This document shows, in pieces, positions 33,250 through 41,867 of a stretch of 64,000 nt of DNA. Position numbers and translations under genes: made by a program. The stretch covers positions 124,001-188,000 of the forward strand of contig NZ_JADWYJ010000005.1 in assembly GCF_021354595.1 (NCBI RefSeq). The letters run 5' to 3'. This stretch comes from Maribellus sp. CM-23 (GTDB lineage Bacteria; Bacteroidota; Bacteroidia; Bacteroidales; Prolixibacteraceae). The notes under the pieces were generated by a model. That model searched no databases, was not told where the DNA came from, and saw only the letters and a list, made by a program, of their open reading frames with translations. Numbering within the stretch: the first letter of the stretch is position 1; each line of letters starts with the position of its first letter.

Positions 33250-33858
33250 TTACTTCTTTTTACCTATTGTCCAAAGTATTTTATCAAGAAAACGATTAAA
33301 TCGGATTGTTTGAATATCTCGTAGTTCTCCTATGAATGGAGCCTCAATGATATTAAGATGTTCTTCAACGGAAGCCAAGCTTTCGTTAATTTCCAAAATG
33401 TGATTCTTTTTAAATTCATTATACTTTATTTTATAAGAATCATATTTGTTTTCTCTTAGGTTTACAGCTCTTTTTACTAAGTTGTCAATTGGCAATATAT
33501 TCCATGGGTCATTCAGGAACAAAACTTTTGAAGCTAAAGAAGTCATTGTTTTTCCGTGAGTAATACCAACCTCATTTAAGAATTCTGCAAAAAGATCAAC
33601 ACATATTCCATCGCCTTCTCCTTCGCTAGTATATATCATAGCCATTTTAAGTAATTCATCCGTTTTACCTTTTTCAATATTCCTTGCAACACGAAATTCA
33701 TTTATAAATGATTTAAATGAACCATCTGATTTCTGCAAGTAATCTTCTGTCTTCAATTGACCAGCTTTATATTTTTGGAAATTATTTATGTATGTCAAAT
33801 CTGTATAATAATATTGAAGCAAATTCCCCAATGCCATTATTGTATCTACCTTATTCAT
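33250..33858 (-). CDS. Unknown protein, possible OGG-fold relative
   Basis: A 202-residue, mostly helical protein. The segment MTSLASKVLFLNDPWNILP followed by IDNLVKRAV resembles the 'S-K-(F/L)-x-F-x-x-P-x-x-x-P-I-D' signature of 8-oxoguanine-glycosylase-fold proteins found in several bacterial defence loci; the similarity is weak and no helix-hairpin-helix with catalytic Lys/Asp is obvious. It lies four bases after the stop of the preceding gene on this strand, so the two form a pair. No firm function. Confidence 0.5.
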   Translation of the reverse strand: MNKVDTIMALGNLLQYYYTDLTYINNFQKYKAGQLKTEDYLQKSDGSFKSFINEFRVARNIEKGKTDELLKMAMIYTSEGEGDGICVDLFAEFLNEVGITHGKTMTSLASKVLFLNDPWNILPIDNLVKRAVNLRENKYDSYKIKYNEFKKNHILEINESLASVEEHLNIIEAPFIGELRDIQTIRFNRFLDKILWTIGKKK

Positions 33859-33862
33859 TATT

Positions 33863-34468
33863 TTACACTTTTATGAAATCACCATTTTGATATTTGTACA
33901 GTTCAACTTTTTTCAAATGCGAAAATTCACCATCGAGAATAGCAGCCCAAATAGATTTATATCCCTTAATTTTTTTAGGTGATGCCCAAAATCCCAAATA
34001 AAAAGAGGGGTAACTCCCTGTTGATAGAAGATTTTTTGCATACAATAATCTACGATCTATATAATCTTGTTTTCCTTTTTTTGTTTTCTGATCAAGTCCA
34101 TTTAAATAAATGTAATTATCTGCACGAATATGAACAAGTTTGGCAAAATCATCATTGAATGCTTTAATGGAAGTGCTACTCTCTGATTCAGCAGCAAGAA
34201 TAATTTTCTTTCTAAATCCATGTACGTTGTGTGTTATTGCTACGTCTAATAACCATTCACCGGGTAACTTATTTCCTTGATCATCTACGGGTATCACATT
34301 CAGAGTGTAATCAGCATTTTTATAGAATTCATTAAATAAGGAATGACCTACCGTTGAGACAAATTTGGCTGACTTTAAGGCATTCAACTGGAAATTATCA
34401 TTGGCAGTAATATTCAGGGTGTTCAGGAAACTACTATTTAAAACTTCGTTTAATTTATACTTATCCAT
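33863..34468 (-). CDS. Unknown protein paired with the downstream gene
   Basis: A 201-residue protein. A central alternating pattern (WLLDVAITHNVHGFRKKIILAAESES, positions about 70-95, quoted here in halves: WLLDVAITH and KKIILAAESE) has an acidic residue followed by a strand ending in E-S-E, as in some restriction-type nuclease folds, but I cannot name a family. The C-terminal half is basic (KGYKSIWAAILDGEFSHLKK). It starts 50 bases after the NucS-like gene, with a half-site of the dispersed repeat in the gap. Confidence 0.5.
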   Translation of the reverse strand: MDKYKLNEVLNSSFLNTLNITANDNFQLNALKSAKFVSTVGHSLFNEFYKNADYTLNVIPVDDQGNKLPGEWLLDVAITHNVHGFRKKIILAAESESSTSIKAFNDDFAKLVHIRADNYIYLNGLDQKTKKGKQDYIDRRLLYAKNLLSTGSYPSFYLGFWASPKKIKGYKSIWAAILDGEFSHLKKVELYKYQNGDFIKV

Positions 34469-34486
34469 TGAATTATAACTTCGTTT

Positions 34487-34500
34487 AATTTACAGGAAGC
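34487..34500 (-). repeat. Dispersed palindromic repeat, right half
   Basis: AATTTACAGGAAGC, matching the right half of the consensus palindrome, between two minus-strand genes. Confidence 0.45.
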
Positions 34501-34517
34501 GTATTAACCTCTTAATC

Positions 34518-35435
34518 TTAACGTGAATCTGACTTATATTCTTTTTGCTGAGCTTTTATTTCAGCAATAATATCTTTACCAAGTGTTCTGGTGTTCTTTT
34601 TATTCCCCATTGAATTTAATAAGGGCACGCCAAGATTTAATTCATCGTTTATTTCTCGAAGTATTGGTTTTGCTGTTTCTTCTCTTTCTTCATCGAGATT
34701 AAACACGATTATTGTGGTGGTGTCATATCTGTCTATGCGTAATAATCCACCTTTAAGAGAAATAGTTACACTTTCAATTACTTTACCTCGGTCAAATGAT
34801 CCCTGTGCTTTCTTTATCTCCTTCTGTTTTCTCTCCTTTTTAACGATATAATCCTTGGCTTCAGGTAATGGAATAATTTTGTCCGGATGTACAAATAGGT
34901 CATTATTTTCATCAACAAATGGAACAAGACGAAGACATTCTATATCAATCCCATAATCCCTAAGCCATAAAACTGATGATATCACGTCAGAATGAAATTC
35001 CTTAGATACCAAAATAATACGTTGAGAATGATTAAGGACATCCAGTTCTTCATCAATAAAATCGTCAATCCTTGCACGAGCATCATCTTCATCTGATTTC
35101 AAATAAATCGCAAAATGATTTATAATTTCATCGACTAGGTAATTTGAACAATATGAAGTGTATTTGATTGCTTGCCAATCGACATCTCTCCCTGAATCAT
35201 CACGCTTTAACTCGATGACGACAAGTCGTGCGTTCTTATCAATTGCAAGAAGATCCAAACGACTACCAGATGGCAATGGCAGTTCTTTTGCAATTATTAA
35301 AAGTTCTTCTCCCAATATTTCAGGGGTCTTTTCAATCCACTCTTGAATATCATACCTCTCTAACAGATTGTGTGCAGAAAAATTAGTGGGGGTCAGTTTG
35401 GTTAGTGACTTCTCGGTAATGTTGACTTTATACAT
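34518..35435 (-). CDS. NucS/DUF91-like endonuclease
   Basis: A 305-residue protein of the NucS/DUF91-like PD-(D/E)xK nuclease group. The active-site block is plain: SGSRLDLLAIDKNARLVVIE then LKRDDSGRDV (about residues 55-80), giving D...E-x-K. A helical middle (ARARIDDFIDEELDVL) and a second beta region (QRIILVSKEFHSDVISSVLW ... IDIECLRLVPF) follow, with a coiled basic C-terminal part. Archaeal and actinobacterial NucS cut mismatched or branched DNA; Bacteroidota members are uncharacterised and often mobile-element cargo. Confidence 0.75.
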   Translation of the reverse strand: MYKVNITEKSLTKLTPTNFSAHNLLERYDIQEWIEKTPEILGEELLIIAKELPLPSGSRLDLLAIDKNARLVVIELKRDDSGRDVDWQAIKYTSYCSNYLVDEIINHFAIYLKSDEDDARARIDDFIDEELDVLNHSQRIILVSKEFHSDVISSVLWLRDYGIDIECLRLVPFVDENNDLFVHPDKIIPLPEAKDYIVKKERKQKEIKKAQGSFDRGKVIESVTISLKGGLLRIDRYDTTTIIVFNLDEEREETAKPILREINDELNLGVPLLNSMGNKKNTRTLGKDIIAEIKAQQKEYKSDSR

Positions 35436-35845
35436 CGTTTGAGTTATCAGTTAGTTGCAATAAATTTAATTAAATTATGTGGGAGCATTATTAAAATGGT
35501 TGATATTTATTATATATCCGGTGGTGACCGATAACTATTAATTTCATATAAAAGAAGGTGTTAAGTTTAGATTCACCTTCTTTATTTTAAAATCAACTGG
35601 CAGCATTTAGGAATTTAATAAAAAAGGTGTGAATTATATCAAGAAGTCAATCTCGACAGGTATTCTTTGGTTTCACTATTACCAGTTGACATCTCCGTTT
35701 GAATATGCGTAAACAACGCTCCAACCAACTGCACTCCCGACATCACCTGTTTGATCCAGATCCACCGGATACGAAAAAAACTTTCGTATAAAGAAAAATT
35801 GAAAATATAAATCTATTTGGGTTATAGTCTGGAAAAAAAAATCCA
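35436..35845. other. Noncoding gap left of the PRTase/DprA cassette
   Basis: A 410-base gap. It contains copy A of the ~90-bp cassette-flanking repeat with its terminator, a GC-richer patch (about 35650-35770) that reads as a 42-codon open remnant on the minus strand ending in KEYLSRLTS-stop, and a perfect hairpin ATACGAAA...TTTCGTAT (35769-35789). Confidence 0.55.
35492..35585 (+). repeat. Cassette-flanking direct repeat, copy A (with terminator)
   Basis: Shares ATGGTTGATATTTAT, the TATCCGGTGxTGxCCG block, TTTCAT and the inverted pair AAGAAGGTG/CACCTTCTT with copy B at 41757-41845, roughly 85 percent identical over 65 bases. The last part is a factor-independent terminator, usable in both directions. 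Confidence 0.75.
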
Positions 35846-36394
35846 TCACATGCAACCATAAGTAATTCTCATTTCTTCCTTATTACTATCTATAATTAAT
35901 TCCAAATTCTCCTCTAGATCATTAAAATTGAACGAATATATTCCATCACCGTAACGGTCCCAATAAACAAAGACACTATCTTTGAGATTAGTACTTCCTG
36001 ATTCAATTTTATTTTCAATTTGTTGGTAAAAAATCGCAATGTTTAAGGTGTCAAACTTAACTGTATATTCCATAGAAAAATCCCCATTAAATGCAGGACC
36101 GAATCTTGTATGTCTTTTTTCTATGGTTTTAAATTTTGGAAAATCTAATCCTGTTTTTGCTTCAATTTCAGACTTACTTCCTCTCTTTATATTGTAATAA
36201 TAGTAATCATATGTACCCCTTGAAACAAAGAAAATAATCAACAAGGAAAGTGGTGCCAATGTGGTTAAGATAATACGTGGAACTAATTTAGGGACTCTCC
36301 ATTTAATGGATAAAAAAAGAAATAGTGGAGAAAAAATTATCCATGATAAAATAAGTACAATAGTTTTAAAGATATTTTTGAATGATGACACCAT
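35846..36394 (-). CDS. Small membrane protein, last gene of the PRTase/DprA operon
   Basis: A 182-residue protein with two membrane helices close to the N-terminus (IVLILSWIIFSPLFLFLSI and VPRIILTTLAPLSLLIIFF) and a C-terminal domain of about 115 residues. The domain has a beta-rich pattern (FSMEYTVKFDTLNIAIFY, YWDRYGDGIYSFNFNDLEE). I do not recognise it. It follows the membrane-anchored phosphoribosyltransferase gene by 59 bases and precedes the copy A terminator, so it likely ends the operon. It could be an envelope partner or effector. Confidence 0.6.
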   Translation of the reverse strand: MVSSFKNIFKTIVLILSWIIFSPLFLFLSIKWRVPKLVPRIILTTLAPLSLLIIFFVSRGTYDYYYYNIKRGSKSEIEAKTGLDFPKFKTIEKRHTRFGPAFNGDFSMEYTVKFDTLNIAIFYQQIENKIESGSTNLKDSVFVYWDRYGDGIYSFNFNDLEENLELIIDSNKEEMRITYGCM

Positions 36395-36453
36395 GTTTTG
36401 CTAAATTTTATTTCATCACAGATATATAACATATCCAATTGTGAGACAAGGAA

Positions 36454-39213
36454 TTAGTTTTTATGAGTTGTCTTTCCAATAGAAATAGCAAGAATTACCG
36501 ATGCTCCTAATTCTTCTAATTTTTTTGTCATCTGAAACATTGTTCTACCACGAGTTACAATATCGTCAAAGATTATTATTTTTTTATCTCTAAAATAAGT
36601 ACGATTAAAACTAAAATAATCAATCGGGTTTATAGTATTACCGGAAAGATGTGTTCCTTCTCTGTCAGTATGAATCGTTAACATTTCAAATCCATTATTT
36701 AATCCTGTATTAGTACAGACAATTTGAGAGAATCTCTGAAACCTTTTAATGTTTTTTTGTCTAGTCGAAGCCGGAGCACAAACCAATGTTAACATGCTTC
36801 TTTCATTTATCGAAAAGGTTTGATTTAATTTATTACTCACCATTGTTGCAATTTGCGATGTTGCGATAGTTGAATCCCCATCTTTAAAATTCCATATCAA
36901 TTTTCTTACATCCCAGTCAAACTCTGTTACATCAGACTCAGAGGTTGGATAATAATTATGAAAATAGAAAAATTTTACGGGTACTCCTTTTCTACTATTA
37001 AGGGTTTCATAATTTGAAACTTTATGCTTAATATTGATTAATTGATTTTTTCTCTCGGCAATTATCCGTTGTCTCTCGGCTTCTTCCCTTCTCTCTCTTT
37101 CTTCTCTCTCTCTCTTTTCTTTTTCTGCAAGTTCTGCTAATCTTATTTCTTCTCTTCTTTTTCTATCCTTAATCTCTTGAATTCTTGCTTTTTCTTTTTC
37201 TATTCTTTGTCTTTCCTTAGCAACCTTTGCACGCACCTCAGGCAAAGAAAGCTGGTAGAAAAATGTAATAGAAACAATCTTAATATTTTTATATTTTTTC
37301 TTGAGGCTATCGGTGAGTTCAACGTATTCCATTTCTGAACATGTTAAAGTAATTAATACATTGTACTCTGTGTGTTCCTTTCGTTTGTTCCTATAATTAA
37401 TTATCTCACCTTTTTCCAAATAGAAAAGATTGTGTAAAGAATAAAATTCTGAATCTATAACATCATGAAAAACTGAACTATCGGTTTCAGGATTATCATT
37501 AAAAACAATTCCAATATCAGTATCAAATTCCTTTGATAAGCTATCTATTACTGTGGATACATCAGAGAACCAATTTTTCTCAACAAATGATTCTTTTCTA
37601 TTTATTTTTTTATAATGGATTGTTCCATTTTGAACAGATTCTACAAGTGAAATATCAATATTATTGAGTGAATATTCTTTGTTATATAGTTGGTATGAAT
37701 TATATGTTTGTTTAACTTCTATTTGTTTTAAACGCTTATATTTAGGATAAGGTATTACTCCTAAATGAGTGTATTCCTTCACAGACCAATTGGGCATCAA
37801 CTTTCTTGCTATTGTTGAAAATGAATTATAAAATAATTTGTATTGTGAAATATCTCTATAATATAGCATTCTTGTTTCTATATCATATTGATAATCTTTA
37901 ATTTTTTCTTCCTTTGAATCAAGTGCAGGGATTGAATTATGTGTTCCCAGATGTTTGTCCAAATCCAAGTCGTGGTTGACATAATATTGGTAACCTTCAG
38001 GGTATTTCTGTCGAATCTTGTTTATTTTAGTTTGAAAGTAATCTCTATTTTTAAAAATAATATTCCTCTTATTTTCGATAATTAGTTCCTTTTCTCTTAT
38101 ACCAAGTACATTAATAGTTTTTCCTTCAAACTGAGCCTTAAAAAAATTGTTGAATCCATGAGGATAGTCAAAACGAATTTGTTCTATTTCTTCAGTTAAA
38201 GCACGATTTTTTTTATTTTTATTAATTCGTAAATGTGTTTCATGAATTTGAGTTGCAGCGGTTGTGGTTAAGTATTCTTTTTGATCAATATTCAGCTCGG
38301 TAATAGAATTATATCCGTACTTCTCTTTGATAAATTTCCTGAGTCCTTGCAGCTTATTGTTTTTTAGAGAATCAAAATTATTATTTACAGTTATAGTTCG
38401 AATCTTAAATTCATGTCTAATTATTTCTTTTTTACACAAAAGATCTAAGTCATTGAATTTACAATATGGATCAATCTCATTTATTACTTTGGAAAGCCCG
38501 AATCTATATGTCTTTAATAAATCATTGTACTTCCTCTTTATTCTCCTGTCTGATAAAGTAAAAATAAGTAATGATTCTCGAATAACTCTAAATGCTTTCT
38601 CCATATAAATTCTACCGAATTCACTTCTAGTAGGAAATAGACTCTTTTTTTGCCGACTAATATTCCATTTCAATGCTATTATAAAATGAACTGAATAAAA
38701 AAATAGCTTATATGTCACTAGCATAGTAGCAGTTATTAGTATTACATCTGACAATGCTAGAATATAGACAGCTAGATAATATCCGAATGGTATTCCAAGC
38801 AAAGAATAAATGAACTCCCAAACATGTAAATTCCTTATTACTCTATCATTAGTATCATATTTTATTGAATAATCAGTTAAAACAAATCCTAAAATCGTAT
38901 ATCCTAAGTAAAAGCGATATTTTATTTTAACAGTTTCATTAAGATCTCCAAAGAAAGATGCAAGATATAAACTATAAGATAGTACGAGAATTATTAAAAA
39001 AGCAATAAAAAATGGCCAATTAAATTTGGTTTTTGTAATCAACGGTAGTGAGAGAATAAGAGAAAGCGCAATGCCAATTGTAAGCATTAAAAATTCAGAC
39101 AACAGGGTTGGTGTATCAGGGGACAAAGCTGTTAAAAAAATTAACCAGACATTTCTAAGTATATCAAGTGTATTATCAAGAGAGCTCATAACATCATGTA
39201 TATTTTCCAACAC
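36454..39213 (-). CDS. Membrane-anchored coiled-coil phosphoribosyltransferase
   Basis: A 919-residue three-part protein. Residues about 25-200 contain four or more membrane helices (FLMLTIGIALSLILSLPLI, FFIAFLIILVLSYSLYLASF, YYLAVYILALSDVILITATM). A long cytoplasmic region of unknown fold follows. A strongly charged coiled coil (about 665-735, KEKARIQEIKDRKRREEIRL...) leads into a C-terminal type I phosphoribosyltransferase domain with the PRPP-binding loop IIIFDDIVTRGRTMFQMTKK near residue 885. Fusion of membrane anchor, coiled coil and PRTase is unusual. Fourth gene of the operon; a second, soluble PRTase is the first gene. Confidence 0.75.
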   Translation of the reverse strand: MLENIHDVMSSLDNTLDILRNVWLIFLTALSPDTPTLLSEFLMLTIGIALSLILSLPLITKTKFNWPFFIAFLIILVLSYSLYLASFFGDLNETVKIKYRFYLGYTILGFVLTDYSIKYDTNDRVIRNLHVWEFIYSLLGIPFGYYLAVYILALSDVILITATMLVTYKLFFYSVHFIIALKWNISRQKKSLFPTRSEFGRIYMEKAFRVIRESLLIFTLSDRRIKRKYNDLLKTYRFGLSKVINEIDPYCKFNDLDLLCKKEIIRHEFKIRTITVNNNFDSLKNNKLQGLRKFIKEKYGYNSITELNIDQKEYLTTTAATQIHETHLRINKNKKNRALTEEIEQIRFDYPHGFNNFFKAQFEGKTINVLGIREKELIIENKRNIIFKNRDYFQTKINKIRQKYPEGYQYYVNHDLDLDKHLGTHNSIPALDSKEEKIKDYQYDIETRMLYYRDISQYKLFYNSFSTIARKLMPNWSVKEYTHLGVIPYPKYKRLKQIEVKQTYNSYQLYNKEYSLNNIDISLVESVQNGTIHYKKINRKESFVEKNWFSDVSTVIDSLSKEFDTDIGIVFNDNPETDSSVFHDVIDSEFYSLHNLFYLEKGEIINYRNKRKEHTEYNVLITLTCSEMEYVELTDSLKKKYKNIKIVSITFFYQLSLPEVRAKVAKERQRIEKEKARIQEIKDRKRREEIRLAELAEKEKREREERERREEAERQRIIAERKNQLINIKHKVSNYETLNSRKGVPVKFFYFHNYYPTSESDVTEFDWDVRKLIWNFKDGDSTIATSQIATMVSNKLNQTFSINERSMLTLVCAPASTRQKNIKRFQRFSQIVCTNTGLNNGFEMLTIHTDREGTHLSGNTINPIDYFSFNRTYFRDKKIIIFDDIVTRGRTMFQMTKKLEELGASVILAISIGKTTHKN

Positions 39214-39255
39214 AAAATCATATGGATTTTCAAGTGGATAAAAAAATTAGAATCG

Positions 39256-39759
39256 TTAATGATTAGAATTTATATAATCGTACATTGATTTCACGGTATC
39301 AAAGGATAAGTGTGGTTCGGATGCTCTTAATTGTTCTGGATTATCACTATCCCAGTAGCACCCACAAGCAAGAATTCCAGCCCTTTTAGCCGAAATTATG
39401 TCTATATCTCGATCTCCAAAAGAAATAGAATTTGTATTTGTGTATCCACATTCACCTAGTGCTTTTATCATTGGATCTGGATTAGGCTTTCTTTTCGTTG
39501 TATCATGATACCCAATAATGACATCAACGTGAAACTTGAAATGAGTAACAACTCGTTCACAATAAGGTCTAGGAGCTGTTGAAACTATTGCTATTTTGTG
39601 TCGATTTGTACTAATGTAATCTAAAGTTTCCATTATCATAGGATAAGGTTTCATTCGAGGTATCAACCTATAAACATCGGACCATCTCCTTTGGCTTCTT
39701 AAATTCAAAGCAATTTTGCTATCAATAAGAGTTTGATCCAAATCAAAAATGAATAGCAT
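39256..39759 (-). CDS. HAD-superfamily hydrolase
   Basis: A 167-residue HAD phosphatase. All four motifs are visible: motif I FDLDQTLIDS at the N-terminus, motif II IVSTAPRPY, the motif III lysine in KRKPNPDPM and motif IV FGDRDIDIISAKRAG. The small helical cap is of the phosphoglycolate-phosphatase type. It starts one base after the DprA-like gene stop, so they are translationally coupled. In an operon with two phosphoribosyltransferases the likely substrate is a phosphorylated nucleotide or sugar, but this is inference from context. Confidence 0.85.
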   Translation of the reverse strand: MLFIFDLDQTLIDSKIALNLRSQRRWSDVYRLIPRMKPYPMIMETLDYISTNRHKIAIVSTAPRPYCERVVTHFKFHVDVIIGYHDTTKRKPNPDPMIKALGECGYTNTNSISFGDRDIDIISAKRAGILACGCYWDSDNPEQLRASEPHLSFDTVKSMYDYINSNH

Positions 39760-39760
39760 G

Positions 39761-41035
39761 TTATTTGGTGTTAGATATTGATTTTAGAAGTTCTTTATTT
39801 TCATTTACGATGTTCCTTTTTTGTGATTCGAGTAATTCTATTTCACGCTTTAAGGATTCAATCCTGTATGAAACTTCATTTATAGAATTATCAAACATGG
39901 AAGTCTGACCATTAGCATCACCACCATATTTTATTATATCCTTATTTAGTTTTTCAATGTCCTTTTTAATTTTGGCAATTTTTAAGACATTCTCATCAAT
40001 CTGTTTTTTTACATCAGGATTCGAATTTAGAGCTTCAGACTGGACAGTAGTATTACTTGATTTCTTTTCAGGTGAATATCTCTTTTCAACATTAACAGTT
40101 TTTGAGGATTCTATATTTGATTGAAGTTCTATATTCCCCCTGTTTTGCAAAATGTTTTCAATAAATTCATTAATGTTATTTGAAGAAAGGGGGAAAGCTC
40201 TACCATTGCTAATTAGCATTCTATTTCCAGCATTGGAGGGAGAAATTTTATCATCATTGTACTTGATACATGCAACTGCTCTTTTTTGATCCGTTGCAAA
40301 CTTAACTGTATGTAATGTTCCACCTTTTACGTTGGTTTCTATAACTACTACGCCTTGTGATAATCCTGATTGAATTCTATCCCTTTCAACAAAGAAATTT
40401 GGACGCATACTCGTTCCAATTGGATACTCAGAAATCAAGCACCCATTTTCGAGGATTTTTTCAGCTAAATATGAATTTTCTTTAGGATAAATTTTGTCGA
40501 GTCCACCTGCCATTACGGCTATTGTTTTCCCCCCAGATTCGAGAGCAACTTTGTGCCCAAGTGTATCACATCCAATTGCTAATCCAGAAACAATTATATA
40601 GCCCCTCTCGACAAATTGTTTAGTAATTATTTTACCAGCGATTTCTCCATTAGGTGAGTTTTCTCTTGTGCCAATTACCGCAATTTTCTTTTCATTGGCC
40701 AGTACCTTTTCATCACCTTTTACAAACAAAACGACAGGTGCATCATTATCAAGTTCCTTCAATAATTTTGGGTAAATTATATCAGAATATCCTATTGTTC
40801 TAATTCCTTTTTTTTCAGATTTTAACAAGATGTCATTTGATAAATCAAATGACATCTTTACATCTTCATCTGTGATAGATTCTGAGATCTTAGGCGCAAC
40901 TAACGACACCATCCTGATATAATCAATTAATTCTTTTTGATTTTGTTCGGGTAATTCTAAGTCAATAATCTTTTTAACTGTTTTTCTTCCAACCTTTGGA
41001 AGATTAAGTAAGATTAGCGTATCAAGTACATTCAT
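39761..41035 (-). CDS. DprA/Smf-like Rossmann protein with coiled-coil tail
   Basis: A 424-residue DprA homologue. It has an N-terminal helix-hairpin-helix (LNLPKVGRKTVKKIID) and the Rossmann core with IAVIGTREN, IVSGLAIGCDTLGHKVALE, AVMAGGLDKIYPKEN and LISEYPIGT. Where DprA has the DNA-binding RNR and GSL(I)T motifs this protein has ERDRIQSGLS and KGGTLHT, so single-strand DNA binding may be altered. The usual winged-helix C-terminus is replaced by a linker and a coiled coil (about residues 345-420). DprA belongs to the SLOG nucleotide-binding superfamily. Second gene of the operon. Confidence 0.85.
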   Translation of the reverse strand: MNVLDTLILLNLPKVGRKTVKKIIDLELPEQNQKELIDYIRMVSLVAPKISESITDEDVKMSFDLSNDILLKSEKKGIRTIGYSDIIYPKLLKELDNDAPVVLFVKGDEKVLANEKKIAVIGTRENSPNGEIAGKIITKQFVERGYIIVSGLAIGCDTLGHKVALESGGKTIAVMAGGLDKIYPKENSYLAEKILENGCLISEYPIGTSMRPNFFVERDRIQSGLSQGVVVIETNVKGGTLHTVKFATDQKRAVACIKYNDDKISPSNAGNRMLISNGRAFPLSSNNINEFIENILQNRGNIELQSNIESSKTVNVEKRYSPEKKSSNTTVQSEALNSNPDVKKQIDENVLKIAKIKKDIEKLNKDIIKYGGDANGQTSMFDNSINEVSYRIESLKREIELLESQKRNIVNENKELLKSISNTK

Positions 41036-41048
41036 AGTCTATGAATAA

Positions 41049-41585
41049 TTAATCCCATGCTGTTTGAGCAATTGCAAATAATATTACCTTCTTAATACCA
41101 GATTCAAGTAATACCTTCTTTCCTGCTCGTAACGAGTTTCCTGTTGTTGTAACATCATCTATCAAAAGTACCGTTTTATTATCCAAATTTGTCTTTTTAA
41201 CAAATTTCATACTTTCTTTATGATTGGAGATACTCCTATCTCCACCTTGCGCTAATTTTTCAATTTTTTTGTATCTAACAAGACATTCACAACAATTTTT
41301 CCATCCGTTATAATCCGCTAGTTTTTCCGCTAAATCTTTAATACCTGTTTTTTTTCTATCAGGATCATGAGAAGGAATGACCATTATCGCGTCTATTGAA
41401 TCTTCAAAATAATTTTTTAGCCTTTCAAAAAAATATTCCACAGCCCAGTCGTAATCATCTTTAAATCGTAATATTTTTTTTGAGAATTCATCAAACTTTT
41501 CATTATTTCCACCACGATAAGGATGATACGTACCATAGTGTTTGATTGGTTCCGGTATTAGAGAAGATAAATCGAATGTTTTCAT
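41049..41585 (-). CDS. Soluble ComF/Hpt-like phosphoribosyltransferase
   Basis: A 178-residue type I phosphoribosyltransferase. The PRPP loop reads TVLLIDDVTTTGNSLRAGKK (about residues 142-161), and an upstream IMVIPSHDPDRK (about 80-91) plays the role of the PPi loop. The overall plan resembles ComF but without the N-terminal zinc finger. Predicted to join a base or similar group to ribose-5-phosphate from PRPP. First gene of a five-gene operon, 13 bases before the DprA-like gene, downstream of a good promoter box and a copy of each repeat family. Confidence 0.8.
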   Translation of the reverse strand: MKTFDLSSLIPEPIKHYGTYHPYRGGNNEKFDEFSKKILRFKDDYDWAVEYFFERLKNYFEDSIDAIMVIPSHDPDRKKTGIKDLAEKLADYNGWKNCCECLVRYKKIEKLAQGGDRSISNHKESMKFVKKTNLDNKTVLLIDDVTTTGNSLRAGKKVLLESGIKKVILFAIAQTAWD

Positions 41586-41637
41586 AAGGTGGTTAATTTA
41601 GTTTATACAATTAGTTGATTTTAAGAACTAAAGATAT

Positions 41638-41645
41638 CAAACATA
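41638..41645 (-). promoter_or_regulatory. -7 box of the PRTase/DprA operon
   Basis: On the minus strand TATGTTTG, a perfect TAnnTTTG, 52 bases before the first gene. No clear -33 TTTG. The dispersed repeat at 41674-41717 ends about 30 bases upstream of it. Confidence 0.5.
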
Positions 41646-41673
41646 ATTAACCTTAGCAAGAAAAATATTTTTT

Positions 41674-41717
41674 ACTTCCTACCATAGTATAAGTTCCTGT
41701 AATTTACCGGAAGTATA
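41674..41717 (+). repeat. Dispersed repeat with near-complete palindrome
   Basis: ACTTCCTACCATAGTATAAG then TTCCTGTAATTTACCGGAAG. The second part is the best-preserved copy of the palindrome, with one mismatch between arms. Confidence 0.65.
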
Positions 41718-41756
41718 TCAGATTATAAACCTATTTCATTTATATAAGATTTTTAG

Positions 41757-41845
41757 AATGGTTGATATTTATAGATATATCCGGTGATGTCCGGTAATTA
41801 TTATTTTCATTTGAAAGAAGGTGAGTTTGAAAAAAACACCTTCTT
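41757..41845 (+). repeat. Cassette-flanking direct repeat, copy B (with terminator)
   Basis: Same orientation as copy A. It ends in AAGAAGGTG...CACCTTCTT, a 9-bp terminator stem that would stop the next gene on the minus strand. It carries a TCCGGT direct doublet (TCCGGTGATGTCCGGT). Confidence 0.75.
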
Positions 41846-41867
41846 TTCTATTGAGAAATAGCATTTG

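Noticed and set aside
39761..41035. Host DprA gene duplicated by chance
   Set aside because: Coiled-coil tail, altered RDR/GGT motifs, AT-rich codon use and coupling to a HAD gene show it belongs to the element operon rather than being the housekeeping copy.
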